Of a stretch of 64,000 nt of DNA, positions 1-12,112 are shown in pieces (positions within the stretch are counted from its first letter, which is position 1; each line of letters starts with the position of its first letter). The position numbers and the translations under genes were made by a program. The notes under the pieces were generated by a model. It saw only the letters and a program-made list of their open reading frames with translations, was not told the origin of the DNA and searched no databases. This DNA comes from Hofstenia miamia (lineage: Eukaryota; Xenacoelomorpha; Acoela; Hofsteniidae): the NCBI GenBank assembly GCA_900660155.1, contig CABFPE010000052.1, positions 1,449,800 to 1,513,799 on the forward strand, written 5' to 3'.

Positions 1-387
1 AGTCCGATAAACATCTTATATTTTTCTCCTGTAGCTTTCTCTGCATAATGTTTGGGTAAGAAGAAGCAGTTGCCGTTTTCCAGTATAATTTTTACCACAG
101 GGCCATACTTTGTCTGAAGGCTATATATTGTGTATTTTTTGCCACTCACAGATTTTTAATTCTCTAACAGAGATATATTTCATCTGACATTCTTCGGAAA
201 TTGCATTGAGGCTGTTGACCATCTCCAGTTGAACTACATTACCCACAGTGTTTATAGAATAAATGGTCTTTGGTAATATTGGGTTTAAAACAAATTTTTT
301 GGGTTGCAAGAGTTCCTCTTGTTTGCTCTGCGTATCTTTGGGAGATTTTTGAGCACGAGATTTGCTAGCAGCTTTTGAAGTCATCAC
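1..387 (-). pseudogene. Small KYGP/FLPKRY-type protein, copy 1 (relic)
   Basis: Read on the minus strand, this stretch encodes a Lys/Ser-rich leader followed by a domain with the signatures TKYGP and CFFLPKHY. The same domain, with TKFGP and CFFIPKRY at the same spacing, is at 8082-8318 inside the Polinton, so the two are clearly related. I recognise the pattern as one that recurs in Polinton-type elements. I do not know its function; a small single-stranded-DNA-binding fold is a guess. The 3' end runs off the window. I treat it as a relic of a mobile element, not a host gene. Confidence 0.5.
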
Positions 388-1835
388 TGAATTTAAAATT
401 GAAAAAAGTGTTCAAATCACAGGTTATTTATTACAAACTTTTAGCATATAAACCAATCAAAAATAACTTAATTCATTTGATCCAATCATCAACTATGAAT
501 AATGAATGTGTCATCATATTTACGCATTAAAGTTACAAAGCAGAAAACCATAGTCATGTATGTAGCTACGCAAAAGTCAACGAAATAAGGTGAAGGCATG
601 AAAAACATGCAGTTGGTTGTTTTATCAATCATTATGCCTTGTTTGAAATCTATTAACTAGCTTTGTTTACCTACTTACAAAGATTTTACGTGTTTAGAAT
701 GGTTAATTCAACATGGAAACACTGGTAACTTTGGAAGAATGAATTAATGCATTACTATTATTGATACATAAGCTTACAATGTACTGAATAATCTGGATAA
801 CAAGTTGGGCATCGTGATTTCCCATGTCAACTATGAAAAATAAATCGTGATACTTCTGTGAAATTTTCCTAAATGTAGTGAAGTTCTGCACAACCATTTG
901 GTCTGCACAAAAACAGCTCATATACAATACGTTTTGTTTCACATGTAATTCCTAAGCACAGCAAATATTTATTCCATTTTTTTATTTGGATATTGGTGAA
1001 AACAAACTTGCCTTTGTCTTGTATATCAGACATTTCAATTTTTATTGATTTATCAATGGTATATTTCATATGCTTTGGCGGATATTTCTATCTAGTTTTT
1101 GAAAATGTACGTCTATTTCAAGCAATTATAGTGTTTAAGTTTAGCAAAACATTTCTCCACTCTGTGTTTGGATATCAACACATTGAAACAAGTTTTCCCT
1201 GATTTGTGAAAAATGAATTAAATGCATGGAATTTTAAAACAAAAGTGAAGACTTTTTGAAAAAATTCCCAAAAAATGAGATAAGCATTGTATGTGTAAGC
1301 TTTTTGAAATTATGGAAAAGATGATAAGTGTGGTTTGTCATTGCGTTGTGTAGTTTTTACATGTAATGGAAAATTAGTCTGTAATATTATGCATGTATCT
1401 AACAAAGTGTTGTAAAATTATTCAACAATAAATACATAATCACAAAGGCAATGTAATGTATGCAAGCAAGTGTAACATGTGATATAGCCTTGTATATTAT
1501 CAAACAATGAAATTAGTCATTATATCAAAACAGTGTAAATTAAATTGGCCCTCACATGTAAATGAATCACCACAAAATCAATTAAAAAAGTGTCATGAAT
1601 AGCTAATTGAAAATCAATTAATTGATACACTTAAAAATATCAAGTATGTGACGTCACTGAAAATCCATTAGTGAGCTGTCAAAACAAGTAGAATGACTCA
1701 CTAAAACCACTCTTCCAATATCGATGAATCAGTAAAGTGTTACAAGAACTTCAAGGTGTCCCAATGGGACGGGATCTCCTTATGTATCACTACTGGTATC
1801 ATATATCTAAATTGGTCAGGGCCATATCCTATATC
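388..1835. other. AT-rich non-coding stretch with a Polinton-end-like motif
   Basis: No convincing gene. Positions 1542-1570 resemble the inner part of the Polinton right end at 18845-18905 (AAATTGGCCC followed by an ATGTAAAT..GAATCAC block), in the same orientation. This may be the end of an older, mostly off-window Polinton that also supplied the small protein at 1-387. Confidence 0.35.
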
Positions 1836-2576
1836 TTATATATGATGCCATTGGTCAGGTTGAAATATGGTTGTTTGGTGCATTGTCATCCACTGTGATA
1901 GCTTCTCTTGCAATATTTGGAGATAATTGATGGTCTTCATGGTTTCATTTGTGGGTAGAATAAAGAGCCCTTCACATCCATTGGCAGTGATGCTACCCCA
2001 TATCATCACTTTAGGAGAATGCTTTATGGTAGGAATGACGTACCGGGGGTTATTGTGCTCTCCTGAAGGGTGGTTAACATGTTGCACATTGGTGTGAAAC
2101 TGTGATATCAGTGTCTCGTCACTGAACTGCACTTTGCACCAATCTTCCACTCCCCAATGGACATGAGCTTCAGTGAAACTAAGATGATCTCGAACATTTT
2201 GGACTGATAATCGCGGCTTGCAGGCTGGTCAGCAGCATTTTAGACCACTTTCATTCTGCAAACGACGCTGTATAGTGCGTACACTTGGCCTGATGGGAAG
2301 GCTGTCAAGTGAAACTTGTATTGCAATTGCAGAAGTAGTTGGTTTGACGACCACTGCTCACCGGATAACCCAATTGGTTTGCTTCCTTGTTATGTGAGGC
2401 CTTCCTGAATGCGGAAGGGAATGATATTGATTAAATTCATCATGTCATCGAATTGTATAGCCAACAGTGGCTTGTGTAGTGTCAAGTTGAGCCTCTATAG
2501 CACAATTTGACAAACCAATATTTTGTAACGCGACAATTTGTGCCCTCTTTTTGAGTGTCAATTGCTTACCTGGCAT
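1836..2576 (-). pseudogene. Tc1 transposase pseudogene
   Basis: From the ATG at 2576 the minus strand gives the Tc1 N-terminal paired-type helix-turn-helix region, beginning MPGKQLTLKKRAQIVALQ. It continues through SLPHSGRPHITRKQTNW and then the catalytic half, with QFSDET (first Asp), VMIWGSI, and FQPDQW where the family has the second Asp (FQQDN). At least two in-frame TGA codons lie in the N-terminal half, at positions where CGA (Arg) is expected (VIR-stop-AVV and CC-stop-PACKP). This looks like CpG to TpG decay. The third acidic residue and the SPDLNPIE motif are absent because the copy is truncated. It is an inactive, fairly old copy. Confidence 0.8.
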
Positions 2577-2771
2577 TATTAATAGTAATGATGAAATGCA
2601 TGACATTGTGCATTTATATATAATTATATGACTATATTCCTATTGGTCAATCACTGGTAGTACTTTATTGCTCAATTACCTTACAAATTAGTACTTTATG
2701 TATATATATATGTATTTAAGTTTATTATAGTTGCTTTCTGGCTAGTGACTTAAAACTTTTGGCGGCCACTG
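1836..2771 (-). mobile_element. Tc1-type DNA transposon, truncated at its left end
   Basis: The right end at about 2742-2771 reads outward as CAGTGGCCGCCAAAAGTTTT and is followed by TA, the classic Tc1 terminus and target site. The minus-strand interior encodes a Tc1 transposase relic. I find no matching left terminus near 1740-1836, and the coding match stops just after the second catalytic aspartate region, so the 3' part of the transposase and the left inverted repeat appear to be lost. Confidence 0.75.
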
Positions 2772-3157
2772 TACATTACAAAAGCATCAATCATACATGG
2801 AAGAATGCAATGTCAGTGGTGAAGCCTTATCATGATATTTTTTAGGACAAAAATACAAAATGGGAGTGGCAACAATTGTTGCCAATTGCCATTAATGGGT
2901 TAAGGGAGTTACTCTATTTCTATCTTTAACTTCTGGATGCAGGCATGCCAAAACTGTGCACAGAATGCATTGGTTTACCAGGAAACTGTTGTGCTTCAAA
3001 CAATCTGGTAGTGGGATAAATGTCCCAGTGCAGGTTGGCCTATACTTGGCAATATGTAGCCCTACATTGTTTGTTTTTCACAGCCCAGTTTGATCCAATG
3101 TTTGCCTAAATGCTGATGTAATTTGTGAGCTCATTCATCATTCAAGAATACATTGCC
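2772..3157. other. Non-coding, no recognised content
   Basis: Follows the Tc1 right end. I see no open frame or repeat that I can name. Confidence 0.4.
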
Positions 3158-3420
3158 TCACAAAGTACCATGCAAAACACTGAATCTGGTTTGCTTGGTA
3201 GGATGGAGAATGACTTGCTTCTCTTTATCCCCATTGGTTCGTGATAGTTCTACCTCAGAAATCAAATAAACTTTGGCAAAGTAATGCTTGGCCACATCCT
3301 CCTTAATGATTTTTGCAATAAATAGATAGGCGAGATGGAATCGTGAATAAATGTCCACCACATTCAATTGCTGGCTCTCAAAACAGGCAAATCTTCCTTT
3401 ACACACTGTATTTGTCTTGT
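3158..3420 (-). pseudogene. Relic of Polinton DNA polymerase, N-terminal region
   Basis: The minus strand encodes a segment with AKVYL and QVILHPT motifs that match the N-terminal part of the Polinton polymerase at 11580-12060 in the same order. It is an isolated scrap of another Polinton copy, broken and without its neighbours. Its identity rests only on this within-window similarity. Confidence 0.5.
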
Positions 3421-4169
3421 ATAAATTAATCTCATCAATGGGTAGTGGTGCTGATCATTCATGGACAACAGTAATGTGTTTTTAAAACAATCCCTCATTA
3501 AGGAAAAATAATTTGCATTCAGTGCATAGATACACCTGTGATTTTTTGTTTCTTATTTATATGACCTTGTACTGCATAGGGTTTGGAGTTACTATATGCA
3601 CAATGAGCGCATTGAAAAATGGGGGGCTGACCAAGACTGCTTGTAGAACTAAATTTAAATTTTTTTAGCAAGGTGGGAATGGAAGGCTGGTCATTATATT
3701 TAAAGAGCAGTATGCATTGGGAAAAAAGTATTTACATTGGTGATGGCTTACTCAACGCAAAAACAACACTAATTTTTTCATCACAAAGAGACAAAATATG
3801 CATAACCACATTATAGGAGAAAATAGCAATTCATTGTAAAACATGTAATCAGTAATAGGTAGATAAAATCATATAATATGCATGCATTATTTTGAATAAC
3901 TTTTTAAACAAAATTATATTAAATTAAATAAATGCTAACACCATGTGTATTGATCACCCTAAAAAAACTGGGTGTCAGATAAAAAATTGACAATATATTG
4001 GAAACACATAATCAGTATTTGGTAAAATTAGATAATGCATGCACATGTAAAATTAAACAAAGGTATACATTTAGCTATTCAATAATAACTCTCCTTATAA
4101 AATGTTAATTACATTTAAAATGTTAACAATGCATATTGAGAAAATACTCAATGTCTAATTGGCTAAATA

Positions 4170-5455
4170 CAGGGTGAGTCAGAATAGTGGACCCGAAATT
4201 AATACCCAAAATAAAAGTCATCACAAGTTAGATATATTTTTATAAACTCGGGAAAAAATTTCAGGAATGTAAATGTCACTTGCATTTCACATTTCGAAGT
4301 GCTCCCCATTAACATCTATGGCTTTCTGAACGCGAACACGGAAATTATTCATACTTCTCCGAATCATATCTTGAGGTATTTGCTGCAGCTCTTCTGCGAT
4401 CCTGTGGCCTAAGGCATGGACACTGGGATACAAAAAACCTGCAGTTGGATAGAGCTGTTGGCGTAAGTAGGCCCACAACCAGTAATCGCAGGGTGTTAGG
4501 TCGGGAGACCTTGCGGGCCATTCAATGGGGCCTCTCTGACCTATCCACCTTCTATCCAAATTTTCGTTTAAGAAATGACGCACATGAAGAGAATAATGCG
4601 GAGGAGCTCCGTCTTGTTGAAACAATCGTGATCTTCCAATTCCATGCGAAAAATTTGGCAAAACCTTTCCCCGGATCACTTCAAAATATCGCTCTCCTGT
4701 CATTGTTTGTTGAGAAATGTCAAAACCAATGACACCATAATATCTGATGCAGGCCCACACGGTAAGTGATGGCGTATGACCTGGGTTTTCACACAGGATT
4801 TGGGGATTGTGGGTTCCCAGTAGTAGACGTTGTGTTTATTGACCGCACTGTTGAGATGAAATACGCATTCATCTGAGAAACAAAACTTGCCCGAAAAGGC
4901 TGGATCGTCATTGAACCTCTGGTGCATTATTTGTGCAAATTGTAACCGCCTATCAGCCTCGCCGTCATACAAAAGCTGACAATAGACTGAGACGTAACAA
5001 CCTCATCAGCAATACCTCTTGTCAATGCACGGGGATTCTCATTTACACACGCCAAAACGTTCTCCTTGTTCTCTCCAACTGTTTCGGTGCTTCAGCGACC
5101 AAATCTGGACCTGTCATTCACACTTCCTGTCTCAAATAACCTTTTCTTCCACTTATGAATTGTGCTCCTTTCTGGCACTTCTTTACCAAAATTATCCTCA
5201 AACAACCTGCGACTTTCTTCCGCGTTTTCATAAGTAATACACCAAGATACTAAATAAACCTTTTCTTCAATAGTGTAAGCCATCTCATAAATTCAAATCC
5301 AATAACTAAAACAAACAATTTATATCAAATAAATGATAATATAAATAATAATTAATTCAAACAATATAGCATAACATGTTGAAGCACGTTTATTCCTTGG
5401 CTTTATCTGCCACAATCTCGATGGAAACTCGAGTCCACTATTCTGACTCACCCTG
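4170..5455 (-). mobile_element. Mariner-type transposon with perfect 23-bp inverted ends
   Basis: The left end starts CAGGGTGAGTCAGAATAGTG and its exact reverse complement closes the element at 5455. TA dinucleotides flank it at 4168-4169 and 5456-5457. The 1286-bp length and TA target site are those of the Tc1/mariner superfamily. Both ends are intact and identical over 23 bp, while the transposase inside is frameshifted. The copy is therefore moderately young but inactive by itself. Confidence 0.9.
4287..5283 (-). pseudogene. Mariner-type transposase, frameshifted
   Basis: Three minus-strand frames carry the family parts in order. 5283-5092 holds the N-terminal helix-turn-helix, from MAYTIEEKVYLVSWC to the KWKKRLFETGSVNDR segment. 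4972-4700 holds FSDECVFHLNS (first catalytic Asp) and NKHNVYYW. 4760-4287 holds FQQDGAPPHY (second Asp) and WPARSPDLTPCDYWLW (third Asp). The C-terminal tail runs to a stop after NGEHFEM. The region between the first two frames (about 4973-5091) still reads ENPRALTRG in another phase. At least two frameshifts separate the pieces, one near 4755. It catalyses cut-and-paste transposition when intact; here it is dead. Confidence 0.85.
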
Positions 5456-6010
5456 TACTTAATGGTAAATTTAAAAATAATTACACAGAGATGACAATCT
5501 TGTAGCACATTAACTTAAAGTGCAAATGAGGAGACACACAATGTTCTATAATGAATGAGAAAGAATTTCCTTCCATCTTTTTAAACTCGGACATAATGAG
5601 ATTGAGCTGTGAATAAAATTCAATTTCATAAGTGAGAAATAAAACATTATTTCCATAACATCTTGTGTTGAGAAAAATGGGAATTATATGTAAATTGACA
5701 TTGTAACAATTAAATAAATTGAGTATTCACTCCAAAAAACATAAATTATATAAATTGACATTATAACAATTAAATTATGCATTCACCCAAAACAGTAATT
5801 AGATAAAATTGATAGTGTATTGTAAACATTTATAAAACACATTCAGTAAGATCAGATAATACGCATGCATTCTTAAACAAAATAGTGAGAATACATTTAA
5901 CATATAACCACTGCAATGTGTAACATTTAAATACACATAGGGAGAGAGATAGTGATTTTGTAATATGTTAAATCTTAACTTTAAAATATAATATCTAGGA
6001 AATGGAGCCA

Positions 6011-7059
6011 TGAATAAAATTCATTTTTTCACACAACATCTATAATAATTGAGAGAGTGTAAGCATGATAAATCAATTATTTTGATACCATCTTTTTTTA
6101 AATTTAAAAATGAACAGACACTTGTGCATTTTTTGAGAAATATTTTCACTGATGTAATAAATCATCTTGTTTTTTGAAAATTGTACTAGTGTTTTTTAAA
6201 AAAACCTTATTAGTTTAAACAGTAAACCTCTAATTGCTTTTTCAATTATATGACATGGGTTTTATTAATTTTTAAAAAAATGACTGGTGAATAACACCAA
6301 TTAAAAATAATTGTGTTTTACCATGTTTTTTGAATTAAAAATATTGACTCTATATAGTTATATGTAAAAAATTCTAGCTCATTTTTAAAATGTAAAAGAT
6401 GGCAAACCCAATTTCAAAAGGCATGCTAATTGATCTACACATGCAGTTGAACTCATGTTTTGAGGCATAGTCACAGTGTTTGGGGTTGATTGTCACCACA
6501 CCCCATTTGATTTTCTTCATAATTTAGCATCATTTCATCAACTTGGTTCTCAAATGTTTGTGATCATTCGTGAAATTTTTCCAAATGTTGATTAGGCTCT
6601 TCTGGAATATTATCAAAACTAACAATATTTGTTTAGCAAATATAATAAAATATTTTATGAAAAAGTGAGATGTTATATTGAGCTGCATTGTAAAAACTTT
6701 TGTTTTTAAAAAATGAAAGTGTATAATAAACATTTCTTAGCTGGTGAAAACTAAAAACATCTGTTTAATACAAAAAACATTACATAATAAATATTTCTAG
6801 ATTGTAAAGCCTAGAACAAAGTTAAATAAAAAACCTACAGTGTTTTGTTGAAAGATATGTCCAGTGGATCTTTATATAAATTCTGATCAATGATATCTTC
6901 AAACTGTTGGTTCCATTGCTGACATTATTGAAAGACATTTTTTAAAAAGTAAAACGTGAATTGAAAACAAACAAGCTGATTAACCAAAAGTTGTGTTAAA
7001 AGTGAAATTCAAAAATACAGTCTCATAATCTAGGGTTTTTTATTGGATTGCAAAATAAC
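6011..7059. other. AT-rich non-coding stretch
   Basis: Low-complexity AT-rich sequence without a credible gene. The small open frames here have no recognisable composition or motif. Confidence 0.4.
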
Positions 7060-7377
7060 TCGAGTGGCCCCCCTTTGCACTGGCCTTCTCATTGTTCACC
7101 CCATCTGTGTTAATGTATTGTACTTAATTCATTTTAGCCTTAAGTGCCACTACCTGTGTTATAATCTTCCCTCCTAATTCATCCTTTACTTTTAAGTATA
7201 TTCTCTTGTTTGTTTCATCATACAGTGTAGAATTAACTGAATAATTAGAAAACTCAAAATGAGATGACAATCTTAAAAGTTCGTCATAGATGTTCTGACT
7301 TTTAATCTTATATAGTAATGAATCTGTATCTGAATACAAGAGGGTAATGCGATCATTAAATGTTTGTTTCATTATTT
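7060..7377 (-). pseudogene. Second, partial copy of Polinton polymerase palm region
   Basis: Nearly identical to about 9290-9600 of the main Polinton polymerase, including the YSDTDS catalytic motif. It stops at a single N at 7378. It is either an unmerged allelic contig end or a second, broken Polinton copy. Confidence 0.75.
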
Positions 7378-7496
7378 NCTCCAATTTCCATTGTAATTCA
7401 ATTAACCGTGTTAGGCTAATATTTGCACTATGTGTTATGTGTGTACATATGATGGAATTATAAAAATGATCAAATGTTATGCTAAATGTGTTTTTT

Positions 7497-7555
7497 CACA
7501 ATGATTTATAAACATGTACTTGCTATAGTGACTCATTTATTTATGGGGCCAATTT
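7497..7555. repeat. Polinton left inverted repeat, inner part
   Basis: Contains ACTTGCTATAGTGA and GGGGCCAATTT. It is the inverted counterpart of 18845-18905, with about five substitutions and one 2-nt indel. Confidence 0.75.
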
Positions 7556-7669
7556 CATTTGCCTTGCTTGAACACATTTTTGTTAAAATACATGACATTG
7601 TTAGCTGGGTTCTTACATCATGCTTTGTGATAATACATTGTTGACTAATTATATCAGTAGTATATATAT

Positions 7670-7804
7670 AAGTGAAGCCTGTTGCACATTAGTCATACTC
7701 GGTAGTGAGTCACGTGAGTCATTCGGGGTGGTGATTCATGTTCGGTTTTGGGTTCGGGAATGAGTAATATTCACGAGTATGAAATTTTGCAACAGGCTTC
7801 ACTT
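7670..7804. repeat. Foldback element with perfect 17-bp inverted ends
   Basis: Starts AAGTGAAGCCTGTTGCA and ends with its exact reverse complement. A further TCATACTCG block is also shared in inverted orientation, giving about 31 bp of stem at each end. The interior is GC-richer than the surroundings. I found no clear target-site duplication. It lies inside the Polinton limits. Confidence 0.7.
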
Positions 7805-8081
7805 GTTGGTATTATTGACTAATAATTTATTTATATTTAAGATTTTAGTTAACAAATGAATTTTAAGTAAAATTTAATTTTTTAAATATTCATGCATGTA
7901 ATGTTTTTAAAATAAACTTAACAAAATGACTTTGTTATCTAACTGAACTAATAGAAAACAATATAATATTTTTAAAGTAAAACTGTTATTCCATACATGT
8001 AAATGTAAAACATGAAAAAATAAAGATGTAGTCCAATATTATTGAAACACAAACACACCAACAAAATATTTGAGTCACTTN

Positions 8082-8318
8082 TGGCTCATCTTCACAACGA
8101 ATAACTTTGGCATTTATCAACTTCTTGTAATCATCGCCAACAGCATCGCCATATCGCTTTGGAATAAAAAAGCAGAGATTACTTTCCAAAGTTAGTCGTA
8201 TTGCAGGACCAAACTTTGTTGGCACTTGCATTGAATCGCGAATTGTATACCAAATGCCCTTCTCCAATTCACTGGCTGAGCACGATCTTAATATTGGTGT
8301 TTCAGTGACAGAGTTCAA
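8082..8318 (-). pseudogene. Small KYGP/FLPKRY-type protein, copy 2 (Polinton-borne)
   Basis: The minus strand encodes MNSVTETP, then GIWYTI, TKFGPAIRLTLES and CFFIPKRYGDAVGDDYKKLI. It is homologous to the relic at 1-387. It sits just inside the Polinton left end, downstream of the polymerase and on the same strand. An N at 8081 cuts the downstream side, so the true C-terminus is unknown. Function unknown; its recurrence next to Polinton sequence suggests it is a cargo or core gene of this lineage. Confidence 0.55.
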
Positions 8319-8340
8319 TCGCTGAAAAATATTTTCGCCA

Positions 8341-8555
8341 CCACCAGGAACAGCATTAGACTATCCAGCTATTTCAAAAACAACATTTTCGCAAATGTTT
8401 ATGTGAATGAATACACACACACACATACACACAAACAATATTCTTATAAATTGAATTAGTGTTATAAAAAAACTATGCAAAATATATAAAATTTTATTTA
8501 GAAAAAGAAATTTTCAACTAATTTGACATTTAAGTTTGATTATTTGTTTGTAATA

Positions 8556-8587
<32 letters not shown>

Positions 8588-9047
8588 AAATTGCTAGAAT
8601 TTCCGCACTGCCCAAGAGGCATCCAGCATAGCACGCTAGGATTATCTTTTTCTAGTAGCTTTCTTTGCCCAGAGCCCTATGCCACTTCTTTAGCTTTTGG
8701 TCCCCATCTAAATTCAATATAAATTTTCTGTTCAAAATATTTGTAAGCAAACCTTTGTTTAAAATAATTCATTCAAAATCATGGCAATTTTTATCAATCC
8801 ATACCAACATCTAAAATTAAATTTAATCTTATACACTTTAATATATTTAAAAAAAACCTTGGCATTGAAGAAACACTGTAATTAAACTATGCCAAAAAAT
8901 CATGTATATGAGCAGCATGGCTGATCTAAAGAAATGTTATTTTCTATATACATTTGTAAATAATACCAATTTTCCTTCTCTTTGGACTTGACATATCATC
9001 ATCATTGTTGCATTTATTGTGGAATGCACTGGAGGTAGCTAAATTAA
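8341..9047. other. Non-coding spacer with a (TA)n run at 8562-8588
   Basis: AT-rich sequence between the small protein and the polymerase. It holds a TA microsatellite and no recognisable gene. Confidence 0.4.
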
Positions 9048-11863
9048 TTAAACATTAGTTAATATAATAAATGCATAATGTAACATACCTCTATGTCCAT
9101 ATGGCAAGGTTTGAACAGGTCCAACCAAAAATCTCTTGTCTTCATATGGGGTTAATGCAATTTTGTTTACAGTTTCTACTGTGACTGAATGATTGTGTGA
9201 GCGAATAGATGTCATCATTCTTCTTTCAATCAATTCTTTTTCCAAAACATTTTTAAAAACATCAAAATTCATGGATTTTTTTACTGGTCCTACTACACCC
9301 TTTGCACTAGCCTTCTCATTGTACACTCCATCTGTGTTAATGTATTGTACTGAATACATTTTAGCCTTAAGTGCCACTACCTGTGTTATAATCTTCCCTC
9401 CTAATTCATCCTTTACTTTTAAGTATATTTTCTTGTTTGTTTCATCATACAGTGTAGAATTAACTGAATAATTAGAAAAGTCAAAATGAGACGACAATCT
9501 TGGAAGTTCATCATAGATGTTCTGACTTTTAATCTTATATAGTAATGAATCTGTATCTGAATACAAGAGGGTAATTCGATCATTAAATGTTTGTTTCATT
9601 ATTTTATAGTGGAACATAAACATGTAAAGCTTTGAAAGATCTAGAATTGTCATACCAATGTAGCTTGGCTTGTTCCAGTGGATTTTTTCTTGATGCAACA
9701 TAACTTGAACCAAATCTTTATTAATAATATTAAATGATTTAAATTCAGGTTTGATAATGTACTTTTCTGCAGATTCCTGTGAATTCACAAACTTAACTTT
9801 TGACCTATTACACAATGATTCTAAAGTTTTTCCAAATACTGAATTGGACATCATTTTATAAAAAATTTTCTCAAACTCATTGGAAGCATTTCATCTCTTA
9901 TGTATTTAAGTCAATATATTCTTTTAGAAACTGTGACTGTTCAAATGCTAGTGCCTTATGAAACCTAGTTACTTCCAAACCTTGTGAAACATAAAATTTT
10001 AAAGTCTCATAATGGACTGTGTATCTCTCTTTATCAAAAAATGTCTGAACTAATTTTGGCACCTTACCTGTCTTAATATTCAAACTATGCTTAATTTGCT
10101 GTTGATAAGGAGATAAATGGTGATCCTCAATTATCATTTTTTGTGGAGCTAAAGGAAAGTCAAAGTGACAATAATGTAAATGACTTGGATAGGACAAATC
10201 AACCATCACTGTGTATCCTGTGCTTGAATTTTCAGGTGTTTGAAGTATCTCTTTCAGTGATTTGGTAGTCCAATGCAAGTCACCAACAGGTAGATTTTGG
10301 GTCACTATGCCCCATTTAAATTATTGATATCAAGATACAACCCCCATGTACTGTCCTTAGTGGGGTCATAGTCCTCCACAAATGGATTATTGGCTTTAAA
10401 CAACCATTCGGAAAATGCATCAGACATTCCACCCTGAATCCCACTTTCAATAAATTCAAGTTGATCAATATCTGAAATACAGTCCAAAGAAATTCCTATC
10501 TTTCTTAACATCACATTCCAACTAAAATTTGAAAGTGTATAAAAATGTGCAGGATCCAGGGAATAAGTTTTCATTGCCTCAATACAGAATTCACAAATAC
10601 AATCAGATAAAAGAAGGGTGTCTGTTATGAGATAGTTATTATGGAAATCTCTAAAGGTTACACATTTACCCAATTTCCAAGTATTCACATGCTCAAAATG
10701 AAGTTCTTCTTCTGTAAATGGTACTTTCCTGTTAATCTATTTTCCCAGTCACTTAGTGGTAGAAGCTCTGTTTCCACAAATTTTTCAAATGAATCAAACC
10801 ATGAGTATGGAAATTGACCCTTTCTATGTTCAAAAATAGTTGTAGACATTGTGAACTTTCCTTGATATGGTTTCAATGTCCAAACATGATATGATTGGTA
10901 CAAAATATTGACTCCCAAATGCATTGAATGCAATTTTGTTATCCTGATTGGTAAATGTTATTGTTGGTTCATACTTTTATATGCATTTATTTATATGGTT
11001 GTGAAAATTTGTTGCATCTCTATATCCTGAAAGGCATTTGTGACAAAATTGGCCTAAATGCATATTTTTAAAAAATCTAATACAACCATTCAAATTTGTA
11101 ATGCAGGCAAAATGGTTTTTGTTTTCTTCAAGAAGTAAAATGTTTACAGTGTGAGTAATGGATTTTTTAGAAATGTATGTGTGTATGAGCCAGTGATTGT
11201 TTATAGCATAAACATTGATTGACATATTGTTCACCCTTTCAAATTCTGGAATTTCATTAAGCAAAACTGGAAATGTTAGCATGGAAACATCTAACTCATT
11301 TGTTACTTAATTTCTTGATGCAGAAAAGCTAGCACAGCATAAATAAAACAATTATTTCAGTACGAGTTTTTGGATTAACAATGAAATTGTTGTTTTTTAA
11401 ATAATCAGGTAATGGTATAAAACTTCCACCATAGCTAGGTCTGTATTTTCCAATTTTAAGGGTAATATTGTTTATGTTTTTTAGTACCCAATTACTACCA
11501 TTTGTAGCATATATTGAAAGATAATTTGCAATTTCATCAACAAGATGATAGAAAATTGGTCGTGATAATCCAGAAAGAAAAACAGAAACAGCTGAACGTG
11601 TAGGATGCAAAATTACTTGCCTCATCTCCATTTTCTTCACACGTTAAGGCGCCCTCACATGAGAGATAAACTTTTGCGGAAAAATGTTTCCTACATATCT
11701 TGACAAATTATTTGGGAAATCTCATCAAAAGCTTCTTCAAGTGCTATATATATATATATTGAGTCAAGGTTATTTGATCTGTAACATGCAAGTTTTCCCC
11801 TACATGCTACTGCAGTACAATGTTTTGTTGTACACACTGTTTTTTGTATTATTATTAAAAATT

Positions 11864-11909
11864 NNNNNNNNNNNNNNNNNNNNNNNNNNNNNNNNNNNNN
11901 NNNNNNNNN
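11864..11909. other. Assembly gap (46 N) with duplicated flanks
   Basis: The ~270 bp before the gap (about 11580-11863) are repeated with small differences after it (11910-12220). The two contig ends overlap and were not merged. Confidence 0.85.
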
Positions 11910-12076
11910 GAAAAACAGAAACAGCTGAACTTGTAGGATGCAAAATTACTTGCCTCACTTCTCCATTTTCTTCACATGTTAAGGCTGCCTCATATGAGAG
12001 ATAAACTTTTGCTGAAAAATGTTTCCTACATCTTGACAAATTATTTTGGAAATCTCATCAAAAGCTTCTTCAAGTG

Positions 12077-12088
<12 letters not shown>

Positions 12089-12110
<22 letters not shown>
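12089..12110. repeat. (TA)n microsatellite
   Basis: Pure alternating AT run inside the polymerase region. A shorter equivalent lies near 11745-11758 in the duplicated flank. Confidence 0.8.

Positions 12111-12112
<2 letters not shown>

Larger units (their letters stand above)
3820..6010. repeat. AT-rich degenerate repeat array, interrupted by a mariner
   Basis: A loosely conserved block containing CAGTA..AGATAA..ATGCATGCA recurs near 3830-3890, 3990-4050 and 5812-5875. A second block, AATTGACATT.TAACAATTAAA, recurs near 5692 and 5752. The mariner at 4170-5455 splits the array. It may be subterminal repeat sequence of a large mobile element. Confidence 0.35.
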
